Shown one piece after another: positions 24,904 to 32,128 of a stretch of DNA of 64,000 nucleotides. The notes beneath the pieces are model-generated. The model saw only the letters and a list, made by a program, of their open reading frames with translations. It was not told the origin of the DNA and made no database searches. Source of the DNA: JAVVVD01 sp036652795 (GTDB lineage: Bacteria > Bacillota > Clostridia > Christensenellales > CAG-138); the NCBI GenBank assembly GCA_036652795.1, contig JAVVVD010000001.1, forward strand, positions 62,001-126,000, read 5' to 3'. How positions within the stretch are numbered: position 1 is the stretch's first letter; each line of letters begins with the position of its first letter. The translations under genes and the position numbers were made by a program.

Positions 24904-25371
24904 CTATAAGAAAAGTTCCATTGATACATCTGACAACTCAAATTGCAGCTTTTGGTATGCAGTATAAGTAAAGCCAAACTCCAAATAGAGATGAAGTGCT
25001 GCCTCCAATTGGTGATTTGAGCACAATATGATTTTCTTCCACCCCTCTTTTTTGGCGGTAGTGATCAACTGTTCCAAAAGTGCTCGACCAACGCCGCAAC
25101 CCTGTGCACTTTCTTTCACACCGTATTTCAAAATCTCAACGGTATCCGGATCTACCGGAACCAGCGCAGCTGTACCCACTATTTTACCGTCCAGACGAGC
25201 CATAAACACATGACCGCCCTTTCCAATGGCTTCTCCATACGGATCATTCAAATAAATGTAATCCGCCGCCTCCAACAAATCATACTTTCGCAGCCATTCC
25301 AACGAAATCTCCAAAACAGCCTGGTTGTCCGCTTGCGTATAAGCAACCACTTCAATCTTGTTTTCATTCAT
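24904..25371 (-). CDS. GNAT family N-acetyltransferase
   Basis: A 155-residue GNAT protein. The acetyl-CoA loop SAQGCGVGRALLEQLI lies at about residues 87-102, followed by the usual KIILCSNHQLEAALHLYLEFGF segment. The acceptor substrate cannot be inferred. GGAGG lies about 14 bases before the ATG. It follows a receiver-domain remnant and belongs to the accessory stretch. Confidence is high for the fold and low for the function. Confidence 0.88.
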   Translation of the reverse strand: MNENKIEVVAYTQADNQAVLEISLEWLRKYDLLEAADYIYLNDPYGEAIGKGGHVFMARLDGKIVGTAALVPVDPDTVEILKYGVKESAQGCGVGRALLEQLITTAKKEGWKKIILCSNHQLEAALHLYLEFGFTYTAYQKLQFELSDVSMELFL

Positions 25372-25379
25372 CGATGTAC

Positions 25380-25625
25380 CTACATCCTCCTACGCTGCAT
25401 CCCATCTGGGCTCATCTCTATCCGTTGGCATCGCTGCACTTCGTATTCCTCTAAGCTCAAGCACTCAGCCAACATCTTCTTCAGCCTTGGCACATCAATT
25501 GGCTTTACCATGTGCCCGTTAATTTCGCTTTCTATGGATTTTTTCATATCTTCATCAAATGCATTGGCATACATGCAGCAAGAGACTTTTTCGGTAAAAT
25601 CATAATTCGCCTGTCCAGTCGCCAC
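25380..25625 (-). pseudogene. Remnant of a response-regulator receiver domain
   Basis: The 81-residue open frame contains YANAFDEDMKKSIESEING and HMVKPIDVPRLKKML, the end of a CheY-like receiver domain (the MTANAF...GMN-H..KPID pattern of hybrid sensor kinases). The N-terminal half, with the phosphorylated aspartate, is missing and there is no convincing ribosome site. The 170 bases upstream, as far as tRNA-Leu, hold no intact gene and may be further decayed sequence of the same gene. It is probably a leftover of a lost two-component gene. Confidence 0.7.
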
Positions 25626-25793
25626 AGGCTGCTAAGTAACGTCCTTAGCCACATCTATGAAAATCATGAAAAAAAGCGGCTTTCCTGCCCCAGCGTATTC
25701 TCCAGCTGCAAGATACCACCCTAAGTGAAAGCCATTTCAAAGGCTTGTAGAGACTGGCTTTGTGAACTGTAAATCTTTTTTATCTCTAATTTT

Positions 25794-25876
25794 TGGTGCG
25801 GCTGGGGGGATTCGAACCCCCAAGCTTTCGCCGACGGATTTTAAGTCCGTTGTGTATGCCGTTCCACCACAGCCGC
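25794..25876 (-). tRNA. tRNA-Leu (anticodon TAA)
   Basis: An 83-base class II tRNA on the minus strand with encoded CCA. The acceptor GCGGCTG pairs fully with CAGCCGC. The anticodon loop CTTAAAA gives TAA (leucine UUA), there is a long variable arm (GTCGGCGAAAGCT region), and the T arm is GGGGGTTCGAATCCCCC. All stems are intact. It forms the right edge of the AT-rich stretch. Confidence 0.95.
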
Positions 25877-25982
25877 AATATGGTATAATTATAAAGTCAT
25901 TGTTGCTTCAAGTCAACATATCACTTAATAGGATATGCCGGCAGTAAGTTTCAATAGCAATATATTACGATGGGGTATGTAT

Positions 25983-26447
25983 ATGCGAATCTCAATGGTA
26001 TATTCGGCTGAACCGTGTAGAATGCTACTTACAGAGCAGGATGGAAAACTGGTGCGCATAGATTTTTTCCCTTTTGCAGCAGAACATATTGGCGAAACGC
26101 CATTGCTGCGCAACACGGCAATGCAGCTGGACGAATATTTTTGCGGCATGCGTAAATGCTTTGAATTGCCACTGCAACCATGTGGAACAGCGTTTCAAAT
26201 GAGCGTATGGGAAGCCCTGTGCAAAATACGATATGGTGATGTTGCCAGCTATAAGCAGATAGCTGAGAGCATTGGCAATCCCTGCGCTGCGCGCGCCGTA
26301 GGAGCCGCAAACGGAAAAAACCCAATCCCGATTATAATACCATGCCACCGGATTATATCCGCCGATGGTTCGTTGGGCGGCTTTTCTGGTGGACTTGATA
26401 TTAAACGGTATTTGCTGGAGCTTGAACATAAAAATACTGCAATTTAA
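25983..26447 (+). CDS. ogt: Methylated-DNA--protein-cysteine methyltransferase
   Basis: About 154 residues of the Ogt/MGMT family, which repairs O6-alkylguanine by transfer to its own cysteine. The active-site motif PCHR is in NPIPIIIPCHRII, preceded by the DNA-binding helix segment RYGDVASYKQIAESIGNPCAARAVGAANGKNP. The ATG at 25983 is preferred because GGGG lies seven bases upstream; ATGs at 25977 and 25935 are in frame. It is a single gene next to tRNA-Leu, with no adaptive-response regulator nearby. Confidence 0.93.
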   Translation: MRISMVYSAEPCRMLLTEQDGKLVRIDFFPFAAEHIGETPLLRNTAMQLDEYFCGMRKCFELPLQPCGTAFQMSVWEALCKIRYGDVASYKQIAESIGNPCAARAVGAANGKNPIPIIIPCHRIISADGSLGGFSGGLDIKRYLLELEHKNTAI

Positions 26448-26672
26448 AGATAAATTAAATTACAATGCAACATATGATGTGCAAATTAAGCATGTCTATT
26501 TATGGTGTATTATGATACAATAACAAAAATATCACGGATTTTAAAGGGCAATGTTAAGTATGCCATTATAGACGCAGACCACTTTGCTATATGTATACCA
26601 TATGCGCTGACGTATAGCGTGACTTGGTAAAATAAATGATCAAAAACATAGGCAACATCTTGAATAACTTGA

Positions 26673-26702
26673 TTGACAGCTAGCAGAATATTATGATACA
26701 AT
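26673..26702 (+). promoter_or_regulatory. Promoter for the rplU operon
   Basis: A perfect -35 TTGACA (26673-26678), an 18-base spacer and TACAAT (26697-26702). A similar ATTATGATACAATA string also occurs at about 26509-26523. The rest of the 345-base gap between ogt and rplU holds only this promoter and the leader. Confidence 0.75.
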
Positions 26703-26705
26703 ACC

Positions 26706-26790
26706 ACGGTATGCCGCTCCGCGACGGCTCTTTAAGTGTGGTTTAATCCACCGCCGCCTATGGGCGAGACTGGTATGAGGAGGTGCAGGA
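26706..26790 (+). promoter_or_regulatory. L21-type ribosomal protein leader
   Basis: The leader between promoter and rplU contains small hairpins (GTGG/CCAC at 26738-26751; CGCC/GGCG at 26755-26766) and the GAGACTGGTATGAGGAGG end that resembles the known L21 leader of Bacillota. Such leaders are thought to bind L21 and control the operon. The assignment is from memory of the family and position and was not checked with a covariance model. Confidence 0.55.
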
Positions 26791-26791
26791 T

Positions 26792-27094
26792 ATGTACGCT
26801 ATTATACGTACCGGAGGCAAACAGTACAAGGTTGAAGCAGGAGATGAAATTCTCATCGAAAAGCTTGACGCTGAGGTTGGTACTGAAGTTGCATTCGATG
26901 TGTTGATGCTTGGTGGCGATCAGGTCAAAGTTGGTACGCCAATCGTAAGCGGCGTTTCGGCTAAGGCGCAGGTAATTGAGCATGGCAAAGGCCAGAAGGT
27001 TATAGTTTTCAAGTATAAGCCAAAGAAGAATATACGAAAAAAGCAAGGCCATCGTCAGCCGTATACTAAGGTGAAAATTACAGGCATCGGTTAA
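26792..27094 (+). CDS. rplU: 50S ribosomal protein L21
   Basis: A 100-residue L21. It starts MYAIIRTGGKQYKVEAGDEI and ends in the basic KYKPKKNIRKKQGHRQPYTKVKI tail that contacts 23S rRNA. The ATG at 26792 is used because AGGAGGTG lies six bases upstream; a GTG at 26783 is inside that ribosome site. It is the first gene of the conserved rplU-prp-rpmA operon. Confidence 0.97.
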   Translation: MYAIIRTGGKQYKVEAGDEILIEKLDAEVGTEVAFDVLMLGGDQVKVGTPIVSGVSAKAQVIEHGKGQKVIVFKYKPKKNIRKKQGHRQPYTKVKITGIG

Positions 27095-27104
27095 GGTAAA
27101 TGGC

Positions 27105-27434
27105 ATGACAAAGGTTGAAATCTTTCGCCATAAAGGCCGTCCTGTTGGTTTTAATGCAAAAGGCCACACGGGCTATGCACAGGAGGGCAGCGACATAGTT
27201 TGCAGCGCGATATCCGTGCTAACAACGTCGGCAGTTAATGGCCTTACTGAGCTGCTAAAGCTCAATGTCGCACTGGAAACAGGCGAGGCCGGACTGTATT
27301 GTATGCTGGAGGATGGAATATCCGAAAGCGATATGCAAAGGGCGGAGATAATACTGGAAACAATGGCGATGGGGCTAAACTCTGTCGCAGACACCTATGG
27401 TGATTACATCAAGATAATTGAAAGGGAGGTGTAA
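27105..27434 (+). CDS. prp: Ribosomal-processing cysteine protease Prp
   Basis: A 109-residue Prp (YsxB) protease. The catalytic histidine is in KGHTGYA (about His21) and the cysteine in DIVCSAIS (about Cys33), the family arrangement. Prp removes the N-terminal extension of L27 in Bacillota, a step needed for active ribosomes. It sits between rplU and rpmA with ten- and four-base gaps, the standard order, and L27 here does carry the extension. Confidence 0.95.
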   Translation: MTKVEIFRHKGRPVGFNAKGHTGYAQEGSDIVCSAISVLTTSAVNGLTELLKLNVALETGEAGLYCMLEDGISESDMQRAEIILETMAMGLNSVADTYGDYIKIIEREV

Positions 27435-27438
27435 CACG

Positions 27439-27732
27439 ATGTTGAAAATCAATCTGCAGCTTTTCGCACATAAGAAGGGCGTTGGCAGTTCCCGTAACGG
27501 ACGTGACAGCGAATCCAAGCGTTTGGGACCCAAGCGTGCGGATGGTCAGTTCGTTCTGGCGGGCAACATCCTTGTTAGGCAGCGTGGCACCCACTTCCAT
27601 CCAGGCACCAACGTGGGCATCGGCAAGGATGATACGTTGTTTGCAAAGGTGGATGGTGTGGTACGCTTTGAGCAGAAACATTTGGGTCGCAAACAGGTAA
27701 GCGTTTACGAACCTGAAGCTGCCGCCAATTAA
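27439..27732 (+). CDS. rpmA: 50S ribosomal protein L27 with cleavable N-terminal extension
   Basis: A 97-residue L27. The N-terminus is MLKINLQLFAHKKGVGSS; the NLQLFA/HKKG boundary is the known Prp cleavage site, leaving HKKG at the peptidyl-transferase centre. The core GRDSESKRLGPKRADGQFVLAGNILVRQRGT is typical. The start is ATG 27439, with GGGAGGTG upstream; longer in-frame readings lie inside prp. Third gene of the operon. Confidence 0.97.
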   Translation: MLKINLQLFAHKKGVGSSRNGRDSESKRLGPKRADGQFVLAGNILVRQRGTHFHPGTNVGIGKDDTLFAKVDGVVRFEQKHLGRKQVSVYEPEAAAN

Positions 27733-27750
27733 ACAATAGTGATTTCTTTT

Positions 27751-27778
27751 ATGAGCCCGTTCTATTGAGCGGGCTCAT
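27751..27778 (+). terminator. Terminator after rpmA
   Basis: ATGAGCCCG pairs with CGGGCTCAT around TTCTATTGAG. The T run after it is weak, so some read-through into ogg is possible. Confidence 0.7.
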
Positions 27779-27815
27779 TGTTCTATAGCGCAAACCTTAT
27801 AATAAGGGATGGAAT

Positions 27816-28679
27816 ATGCACGAAATAAAACGCGTAACTGATGGAATAATCATAAGCGGAATAGATAACCTTGACATTGCACGCAGCTGTGCCTGTGGCC
27901 AGTCATTTCGTTGGCGCAAGAGCGATGAAGGCTTTTTTGGCGTGGTAAGAGGGCGAGGGGTGAATGTATCACAACTGGGAGATACGCTGCATATCAGGGC
28001 GGCGGAGGAGATTGATGCCGCAATGTGGGTGGATTATTTTGACCTAAAGCGCGACTATGCGGCAATAGAGCGCGCAATTGGTGCGGATGTACGCCTGCGG
28101 GATTGCCTACCATATGCTACTGGAATACGCGTGTTTAATCAAGAGCCGTTTGAAACACTTATAAGTTTTATTATATCTGCAAACAATAACATAAAGCGGA
28201 TAAGCGGTATAATAGATAGATTGTGTATGCTTGCAGGAGAAAGCAAATCCAACGAATATGAATATAGTGCGTTTCCAAAGCCGGAGGCAATAGCAAATTT
28301 ATCGTTGCAGCAGCTTGAGCAGATCGGATCAGGATACAGAGCGCCGTTCATCAAACGAAGCGCGGCAATGATAGCGGATGGCTATGAGCTTGAGCGGCTT
28401 TCGGAGCTTTCACTTGATCAGGCGCGGCGCGAACTGCTGAAATTTCCAGGCGTAGGCCCAAAGGTGGCGGATTGCGTATTGCTTTTTTCGTTGCACCATA
28501 CGGATGCTTTCCCAATAGATGTCTGGATGGATAGGGCAATGCGAGCGCTTTTTTTTGAAAGCAGACAGCCATCTAAGCAGGAACTTACCGATATAATACT
28601 TCAACTGGGACCACTTTCTGGCATAGTGCAGCAATATGTGTTCCATTATGCGAGGCAACAGGGGATCGGCATAAAATAG
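27816..28679 (+). CDS. ogg: 8-oxoguanine DNA glycosylase
   Basis: A 287-residue OGG1-type bifunctional glycosylase/lyase. The N-terminal OGG_N domain (SCACGQSFRWRKSDEGFFGVVRGR) is followed by the HhH-GPD domain (about 115-280). The catalytic lysine is in the hairpin FPGVGPKVADCVLLF (about Lys214) and the aspartate in FPIDVWMDR (about Asp232). The enzyme removes 8-oxoguanine paired with cytosine. AAGGGATGG precedes the ATG. It follows the L27 operon and may be partly read through from it. Confidence 0.93.
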   Translation: MHEIKRVTDGIIISGIDNLDIARSCACGQSFRWRKSDEGFFGVVRGRGVNVSQLGDTLHIRAAEEIDAAMWVDYFDLKRDYAAIERAIGADVRLRDCLPYATGIRVFNQEPFETLISFIISANNNIKRISGIIDRLCMLAGESKSNEYEYSAFPKPEAIANLSLQQLEQIGSGYRAPFIKRSAAMIADGYELERLSELSLDQARRELLKFPGVGPKVADCVLLFSLHHTDAFPIDVWMDRAMRALFFESRQPSKQELTDIILQLGPLSGIVQQYVFHYARQQGIGIK

Positions 28680-28720
28680 GCAATGTGTTATTAGATATAA
28701 TGCCATACTTAAATAAAACA

Positions 28721-28764
28721 AGCATTAAGGCCGGCCACCCAATTGGGTGGCCGGCCTTAATGCT
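28721..28764 (+). terminator. Perfect 44-base palindrome after ogg
   Basis: The sequence from AGCATTAAGGCCGGCC to its mirror GGCCGGCCTTAATGCT is its own reverse complement over all 44 bases, with no spacer. It lies between ogg and the spoIIA promoter. On the plus strand no T run follows; on the minus strand a T-rich tract does. It probably ends transcription of ogg, but a role as a protein-binding palindrome is open. Confidence 0.65.
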
Positions 28765-28848
28765 GTGTGCGGAAAAGAAAATAAAAAAGCAAATACTATA
28801 ATTTCGACCAAATTTGTGAATATGTGGCAAAACAAGTGGCAATACTAT

Positions 28849-28877
28849 GCAGGGTGCAACTTTTGTCCGTTGAATAT
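28849..28877 (+). promoter_or_regulatory. Sigma-H-type promoter of the spoIIA operon
   Basis: GCAGGGTGC (28849-28857), 11 bases, then GTTGAATAT (28869-28877). This fits the sigma-H pattern (RnAGGAwww, then RnnGAAT) with one mismatch, as known for spoIIA in Bacillus. Confidence 0.6.
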
Positions 28878-28906
28878 GCAGAGAGGTTAACATAGGGGGA
28901 ATATAT

Positions 28907-29215
28907 ATGGAACTTTTCAAAAGGCGAAGCGGAAGTACGCTGATAATTACAATGCGTGGAGAATTGGATCATCACAGCGCACAACAAGCGCGTGGCGAAA
29001 TAGACGCCATGCTTTCTGACAGCACGGTGGACACGCTGTCGTTGGATATGCGTGGAATAACGTTTATGGATAGCTCGGGCTTGGGGGTGGTGCTGGGAAG
29101 GTACAAGATGATGAACGAGCGCAAGGGGAAAATGCGGATAGTAGGCGCAAGCAAATGTGCTGAACGAATAATGAAGATGGCGGGCATATATTCGCTGGTC
29201 GAGCGTGAAGTATAG
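28907..29215 (+). CDS. spoIIAA: Anti-sigma F factor antagonist
   Basis: A 102-residue STAS-domain protein. The phosphorylated serine lies in FMDSSGLGVVLGRYK (about residues 50-64). When dephosphorylated by SpoIIE it binds SpoIIAB and frees sigma-F in the forespore. Length is close to the Bacillus protein. AGGGGGA lies upstream of the ATG. First gene of the spoIIAA-spoIIAB-sigF operon. Confidence 0.95.
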   Translation: MELFKRRSGSTLIITMRGELDHHSAQQARGEIDAMLSDSTVDTLSLDMRGITFMDSSGLGVVLGRYKMMNERKGKMRIVGASKCAERIMKMAGIYSLVEREV

Positions 29216-29229
29216 AGGGGGAGCAGGAT

Positions 29230-29667
29230 ATGTTCAAAAATGAGATGCATGTCAATTTTTCAAGTATATCGCAAAACGAGGCATTGGCAAGGATGATTGC
29301 TGCGGCATTTGCATCGCAGCTCAATCCCACGATAGAAGAACTTACAGATGTGCGTACAGCGGTGAGCGAAGCGGTAACCAACGCTATAATTCACGGCTAT
29401 ATGGACAGGCAGGGCATAGTATATATGGACTGCACGATTGAAGGCGGTAAACTGATAATCTCCATAAGAGATGAGGGATGCGGTATAAGCGATGTGGAAC
29501 TTGCTATGCAACCGTTTTATACCTCAATGCCGAATATGGAGCGTAGCGGCATGGGCTTCGCGGTGATGGAAGCGTTTATGGATGATGTCAAAGTAGAATC
29601 TGAGGTGGGCAGAGGAACAACTGTAACACTAAAAAAATATATCTCGGCGGTGAGCGACGATGAGTGA
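29230..29667 (+). CDS. spoIIAB: Anti-sigma F factor, serine kinase
   Basis: A 145-residue GHKL-fold kinase that binds and inhibits sigma-F and phosphorylates SpoIIAA. The N box is EAVTNAIIHGY (about 48-58), the ATP lid includes IRDEGCGISD and the glycine-rich SGMGFAVMEAFMD. GGGGGAGCAGG precedes the ATG. It overlaps sigF by eight bases, which suggests coupled synthesis of the pair. Confidence 0.96.
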   Translation: MFKNEMHVNFSSISQNEALARMIAAAFASQLNPTIEELTDVRTAVSEAVTNAIIHGYMDRQGIVYMDCTIEGGKLIISIRDEGCGISDVELAMQPFYTSMPNMERSGMGFAVMEAFMDDVKVESEVGRGTTVTLKKYISAVSDDE

Positions 29668-30397
29668 AAGCATCCCGCTTTCCCATGAGCTTACGATTAA
29701 ATGCATCATAGCGGCACAGCGCGGCGATGAAGAGGCTATAGAAACGCTGATTCGTACCAATACAGCGCTTGTGAAATCAATAGTCAAAAAATATATAAAC
29801 CGTGGCACCGAATATGACGACCTGTTTCAGATAGGTTGCCTTGGCTTGGTAAAGGCGATACGCAATTTTAATATGGAATACAGCGTGCGCTTTTCAACCT
29901 ATGCCGTACCAATGATTGCGGGTGAAATAAAGCGATACTTGCGCGATGATGGAATGATAAAGGTTAGCAGGTCACTTAAGGAGCTTGCAACTAAGGCGGC
30001 GGCGGCGCGTGACCATCTTTCCAAGCAGCTTGGTCGAGATGTTACGATAGATGAAATAGCAGATAATGTTCAAACGTCCCCAGAAGATGTTCTGATGGCG
30101 CTTGAATCCGCAAGACCGCATATGTCTATATATGAACCAGCCTATGGTGATGATTCAGATGCGCTGGTAATAGATAAAGCGATTGGTGAGCTTGATGAGA
30201 GCAATGAGACTATCAATAGGGTCATGTTAAAGGAGATGCTTAGGACGCTGCCGCCAAGGGAGCGCCAGATAATAATGATGAGGTATTTTGCGGATAAAAC
30301 ACAGGGGGAGATAGCTAGGACGCTAGGGGTATCACAGGTTCAGGTGTCAAGATTGGAAAATCGTATAATCGCCAAGCTTAGGGATCAGTCAAAATAA
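29660..30397 (+). CDS. sigF: RNA polymerase sigma-F factor
   Basis: A 245-residue sporulation sigma factor of the sigma-70 family that starts the forespore programme. Region 2 is YDDLFQIGCLGLVKAIRNFNMEYSVRFSTYAVPMIAGEIKRYLRDDG (about 51-98), region 3 follows, and region 4 is LPPRERQIIMMRYFADKTQGEIARTLGVSQVQVSRLE. Region-4 and length agree with SigF. Third gene of the spoIIA operon, with a terminator right after its stop. Confidence 0.96.
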   Translation: MSESIPLSHELTIKCIIAAQRGDEEAIETLIRTNTALVKSIVKKYINRGTEYDDLFQIGCLGLVKAIRNFNMEYSVRFSTYAVPMIAGEIKRYLRDDGMIKVSRSLKELATKAAAARDHLSKQLGRDVTIDEIADNVQTSPEDVLMALESARPHMSIYEPAYGDDSDALVIDKAIGELDESNETINRVMLKEMLRTLPPRERQIIMMRYFADKTQGEIARTLGVSQVQVSRLENRIIAKLRDQSK

Positions 30398-30420
30398 AGA
30401 GCGCCTATGTGGCGCTCTTT
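30396..30420 (+). terminator. Terminator after sigF
   Basis: AAAGAGCGCC pairs perfectly with GGCGCTCTTT around TATGT. It lies between convergent genes and can serve both. Confidence 0.88.
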
Positions 30421-30444
30421 AATGATGTTGCTAATCAAGAGCCG

Positions 30445-31245
30445 TCAGCTTCGTCCGGCGGCAACGTAGACCTGATTAAGATGCTCTACATCTGGTAGCG
30501 AGCCAACATGTGACAGACTTTCGTAAAAGAACAGGCAGACATGTCCGTTCATGTCATTAAGGGAGACGGTATCTTCGCCGTGCGGCCAGCCTTGGAGTGA
30601 AGCGGCGATGCCCTGCCCATTTATCTGTATCACCACGGGACGCTTGGAATAGTTGAATTCACCGCCGAACGCATCCTTAAATACTGCGGTGCTGGTTGCT
30701 TCGGCGCATTCCATCTCGGCATGATTTACACCACCTGTGAAGAGCATATTGTATGTGACACCTGTGTTGTAATCCGTAATTGTATATGTTGCGCCGATTT
30801 GCAGAGTTGGTAAAACCTCTTTCCAGGATATAAGGCTGCCTGTTACGGTCGGGACACCAGCAAGCGGCTTGCCAATGGGCATGGGCGCATCTATCACGGC
30901 GCGGACGGCTGTAGGGCTTGAAAAGAGCAGCCCCATAGATTGTGCGCCAACCGTACCGTCGGCAATTATTGCTTGCCCATTGCTGTCCAACTGATTTTGC
31001 TGGAATTTGATAGTTGAATCCACAGTCATACTTTGAAAGTTGCCGGTGGGCTTAAAATTAAAATAGCAAAGCTCACGCAGCCGCATCTGTATGCGCACAA
31101 CGGTTTCACCGGTGCTTTTGTATGCAATAAGTCCAGATGAACCATTGCTGGCAGGTGTGCCGGCATTGCTTGCTGGGTCTGCGTAGGCGGTTGAACACAT
31201 CAGCAATATGACTATAATGAGCATCATGCAAAAAGCTTTTTTCAT
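30445..31245 (-). CDS. Secreted peptidoglycan-binding protein with an unassigned His/Cys domain
   Basis: A 266-residue exported protein: signal peptide (1-22), a PG_binding_1 repeat (about 45-108, ETVVRIQMRLRELCYFN) and a C-terminal domain of about 125 residues. That domain is also found in the protein at 35614-36762. Shared positions are His175, Pro221-His222, Gly-His235-x-Cys237, His246 and His255. The His/Cys set suggests an enzyme acting on cell wall, but the order is not that of YkuD L,D-transpeptidases (SHGxxR). It follows yunB by 52 bases on the same strand and faces the sigF operon, so a role in spore cortex or coat is plausible (inference). Confidence 0.8.
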   Translation of the reverse strand: MKKAFCMMLIIVILLMCSTAYADPASNAGTPASNGSSGLIAYKSTGETVVRIQMRLRELCYFNFKPTGNFQSMTVDSTIKFQQNQLDSNGQAIIADGTVGAQSMGLLFSSPTAVRAVIDAPMPIGKPLAGVPTVTGSLISWKEVLPTLQIGATYTITDYNTGVTYNMLFTGGVNHAEMECAEATSTAVFKDAFGGEFNYSKRPVVIQINGQGIAASLQGWPHGEDTVSLNDMNGHVCLFFYESLSHVGSLPDVEHLNQVYVAAGRS

Positions 31246-31297
31246 AGTTGCATTATAGCATATCGTGCATAGCTTTTTCTATAGATTCATACATTGT

Positions 31298-31987
31298 TTA
31301 CGGCGCAGGCACCTCGGTTGGAATAAGGTTTAGCATATCATCTTTATTTGCAACATCGGTATACACCTGCGGAACATCTCCAACCAGTATGTTTTCGGCG
31401 ATAGCAACCTGGGATACGATCTGTATCGTTTCGGATATTCCGGGCATAACAAGCTTGATTGATGCGGTAAGATGCAAATTAACGCGATAGAGCGTTTGGT
31501 TTATACCTGATGATATAAATTCGGAATCGAAGGCGCTTTGAACACTGCCAACAGGAGAGAAGCTTACGCTTATGCGAGGTCCCTTGCCGGAAAAAAATGT
31601 TATTCCCGTTATGGTGCCAAGCGGAACAGATATGCCTTGTTCACCAAGGGCGGCTATTCGGGCTTGGGCGGCTTCGGAGCATTCTGCCGCAAGCAAATTC
31701 ATATTTCTTGTGTTGGCCTGAAGCATATAAACGTGCGAGCCGGTGTCGCGCACGTCTATAAGCTGGGAATAGGTGTCTTGATCGCTCATAGATTCGAGTA
31801 TGGCATCGTTCATGGCTCGCGCTGCAAGCGATTTTATGCGTGCTGAGGCAAGTGTGGCCATGGCTGTGCGCATGTTTATAGATATGTGTATGACAAAGCA
31901 AATTAACAGCGCAAGCGCCGTAACCAATACGATAGTTGCCTTTATGCGGCCGCTGCGTGATTTGCGGCGAAAACATTCAGCTTCCAT
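31298..31987 (-). CDS. yunB: Sporulation protein YunB
   Basis: A 229-residue protein with a basic cytoplasmic N-terminus, one transmembrane helix (about 20-40) and an extracytoplasmic domain. The GINQTLYRVNLHLTASIKLVMPG segment is the YunB signature. In Bacillus it is made in the mother cell under sigma-E; the function is poorly known. The ATG at 31987 is used because GGAGG sits seven bases upstream; a TTG 12 bases earlier falls inside that site. The YunB gene diverges from the PBP gene. Confidence 0.9.
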   Translation of the reverse strand: MEAECFRRKSRSGRIKATIVLVTALALLICFVIHISINMRTAMATLASARIKSLAARAMNDAILESMSDQDTYSQLIDVRDTGSHVYMLQANTRNMNLLAAECSEAAQARIAALGEQGISVPLGTITGITFFSGKGPRISVSFSPVGSVQSAFDSEFISSGINQTLYRVNLHLTASIKLVMPGISETIQIVSQVAIAENILVGDVPQVYTDVANKDDMLNLIPTEVPAP

Positions 31988-32128
31988 TTTTACCTCCAAG
32001 AATGCTGCGAAATATGTGAAATGTATGTTAATTAAGTATATGTGAGCTCAATTGTATTGAGCCATATCTTTGCAATATGTTATAATAGCCACATATAATG
32101 TTAATCTGAATGCGCAGATAATGTTGAT

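Noticed and set aside
25794..25876. tRNA-Leu as attachment site of an integrative element
   Set aside because: No integrase is present and no copy of the tRNA 3' end was found on the far side near katA.
26510..26707. A 65-codon minus-strand reading between ogt and rplU
   Set aside because: It covers the rplU promoter, has no ribosome site and no recognisable protein pattern.
30445..31245. YkuD-type L,D-transpeptidase
   Set aside because: The Cys sits in NGHVC, not in the SHGxxR context that defines YkuD, and the surrounding His pattern differs.
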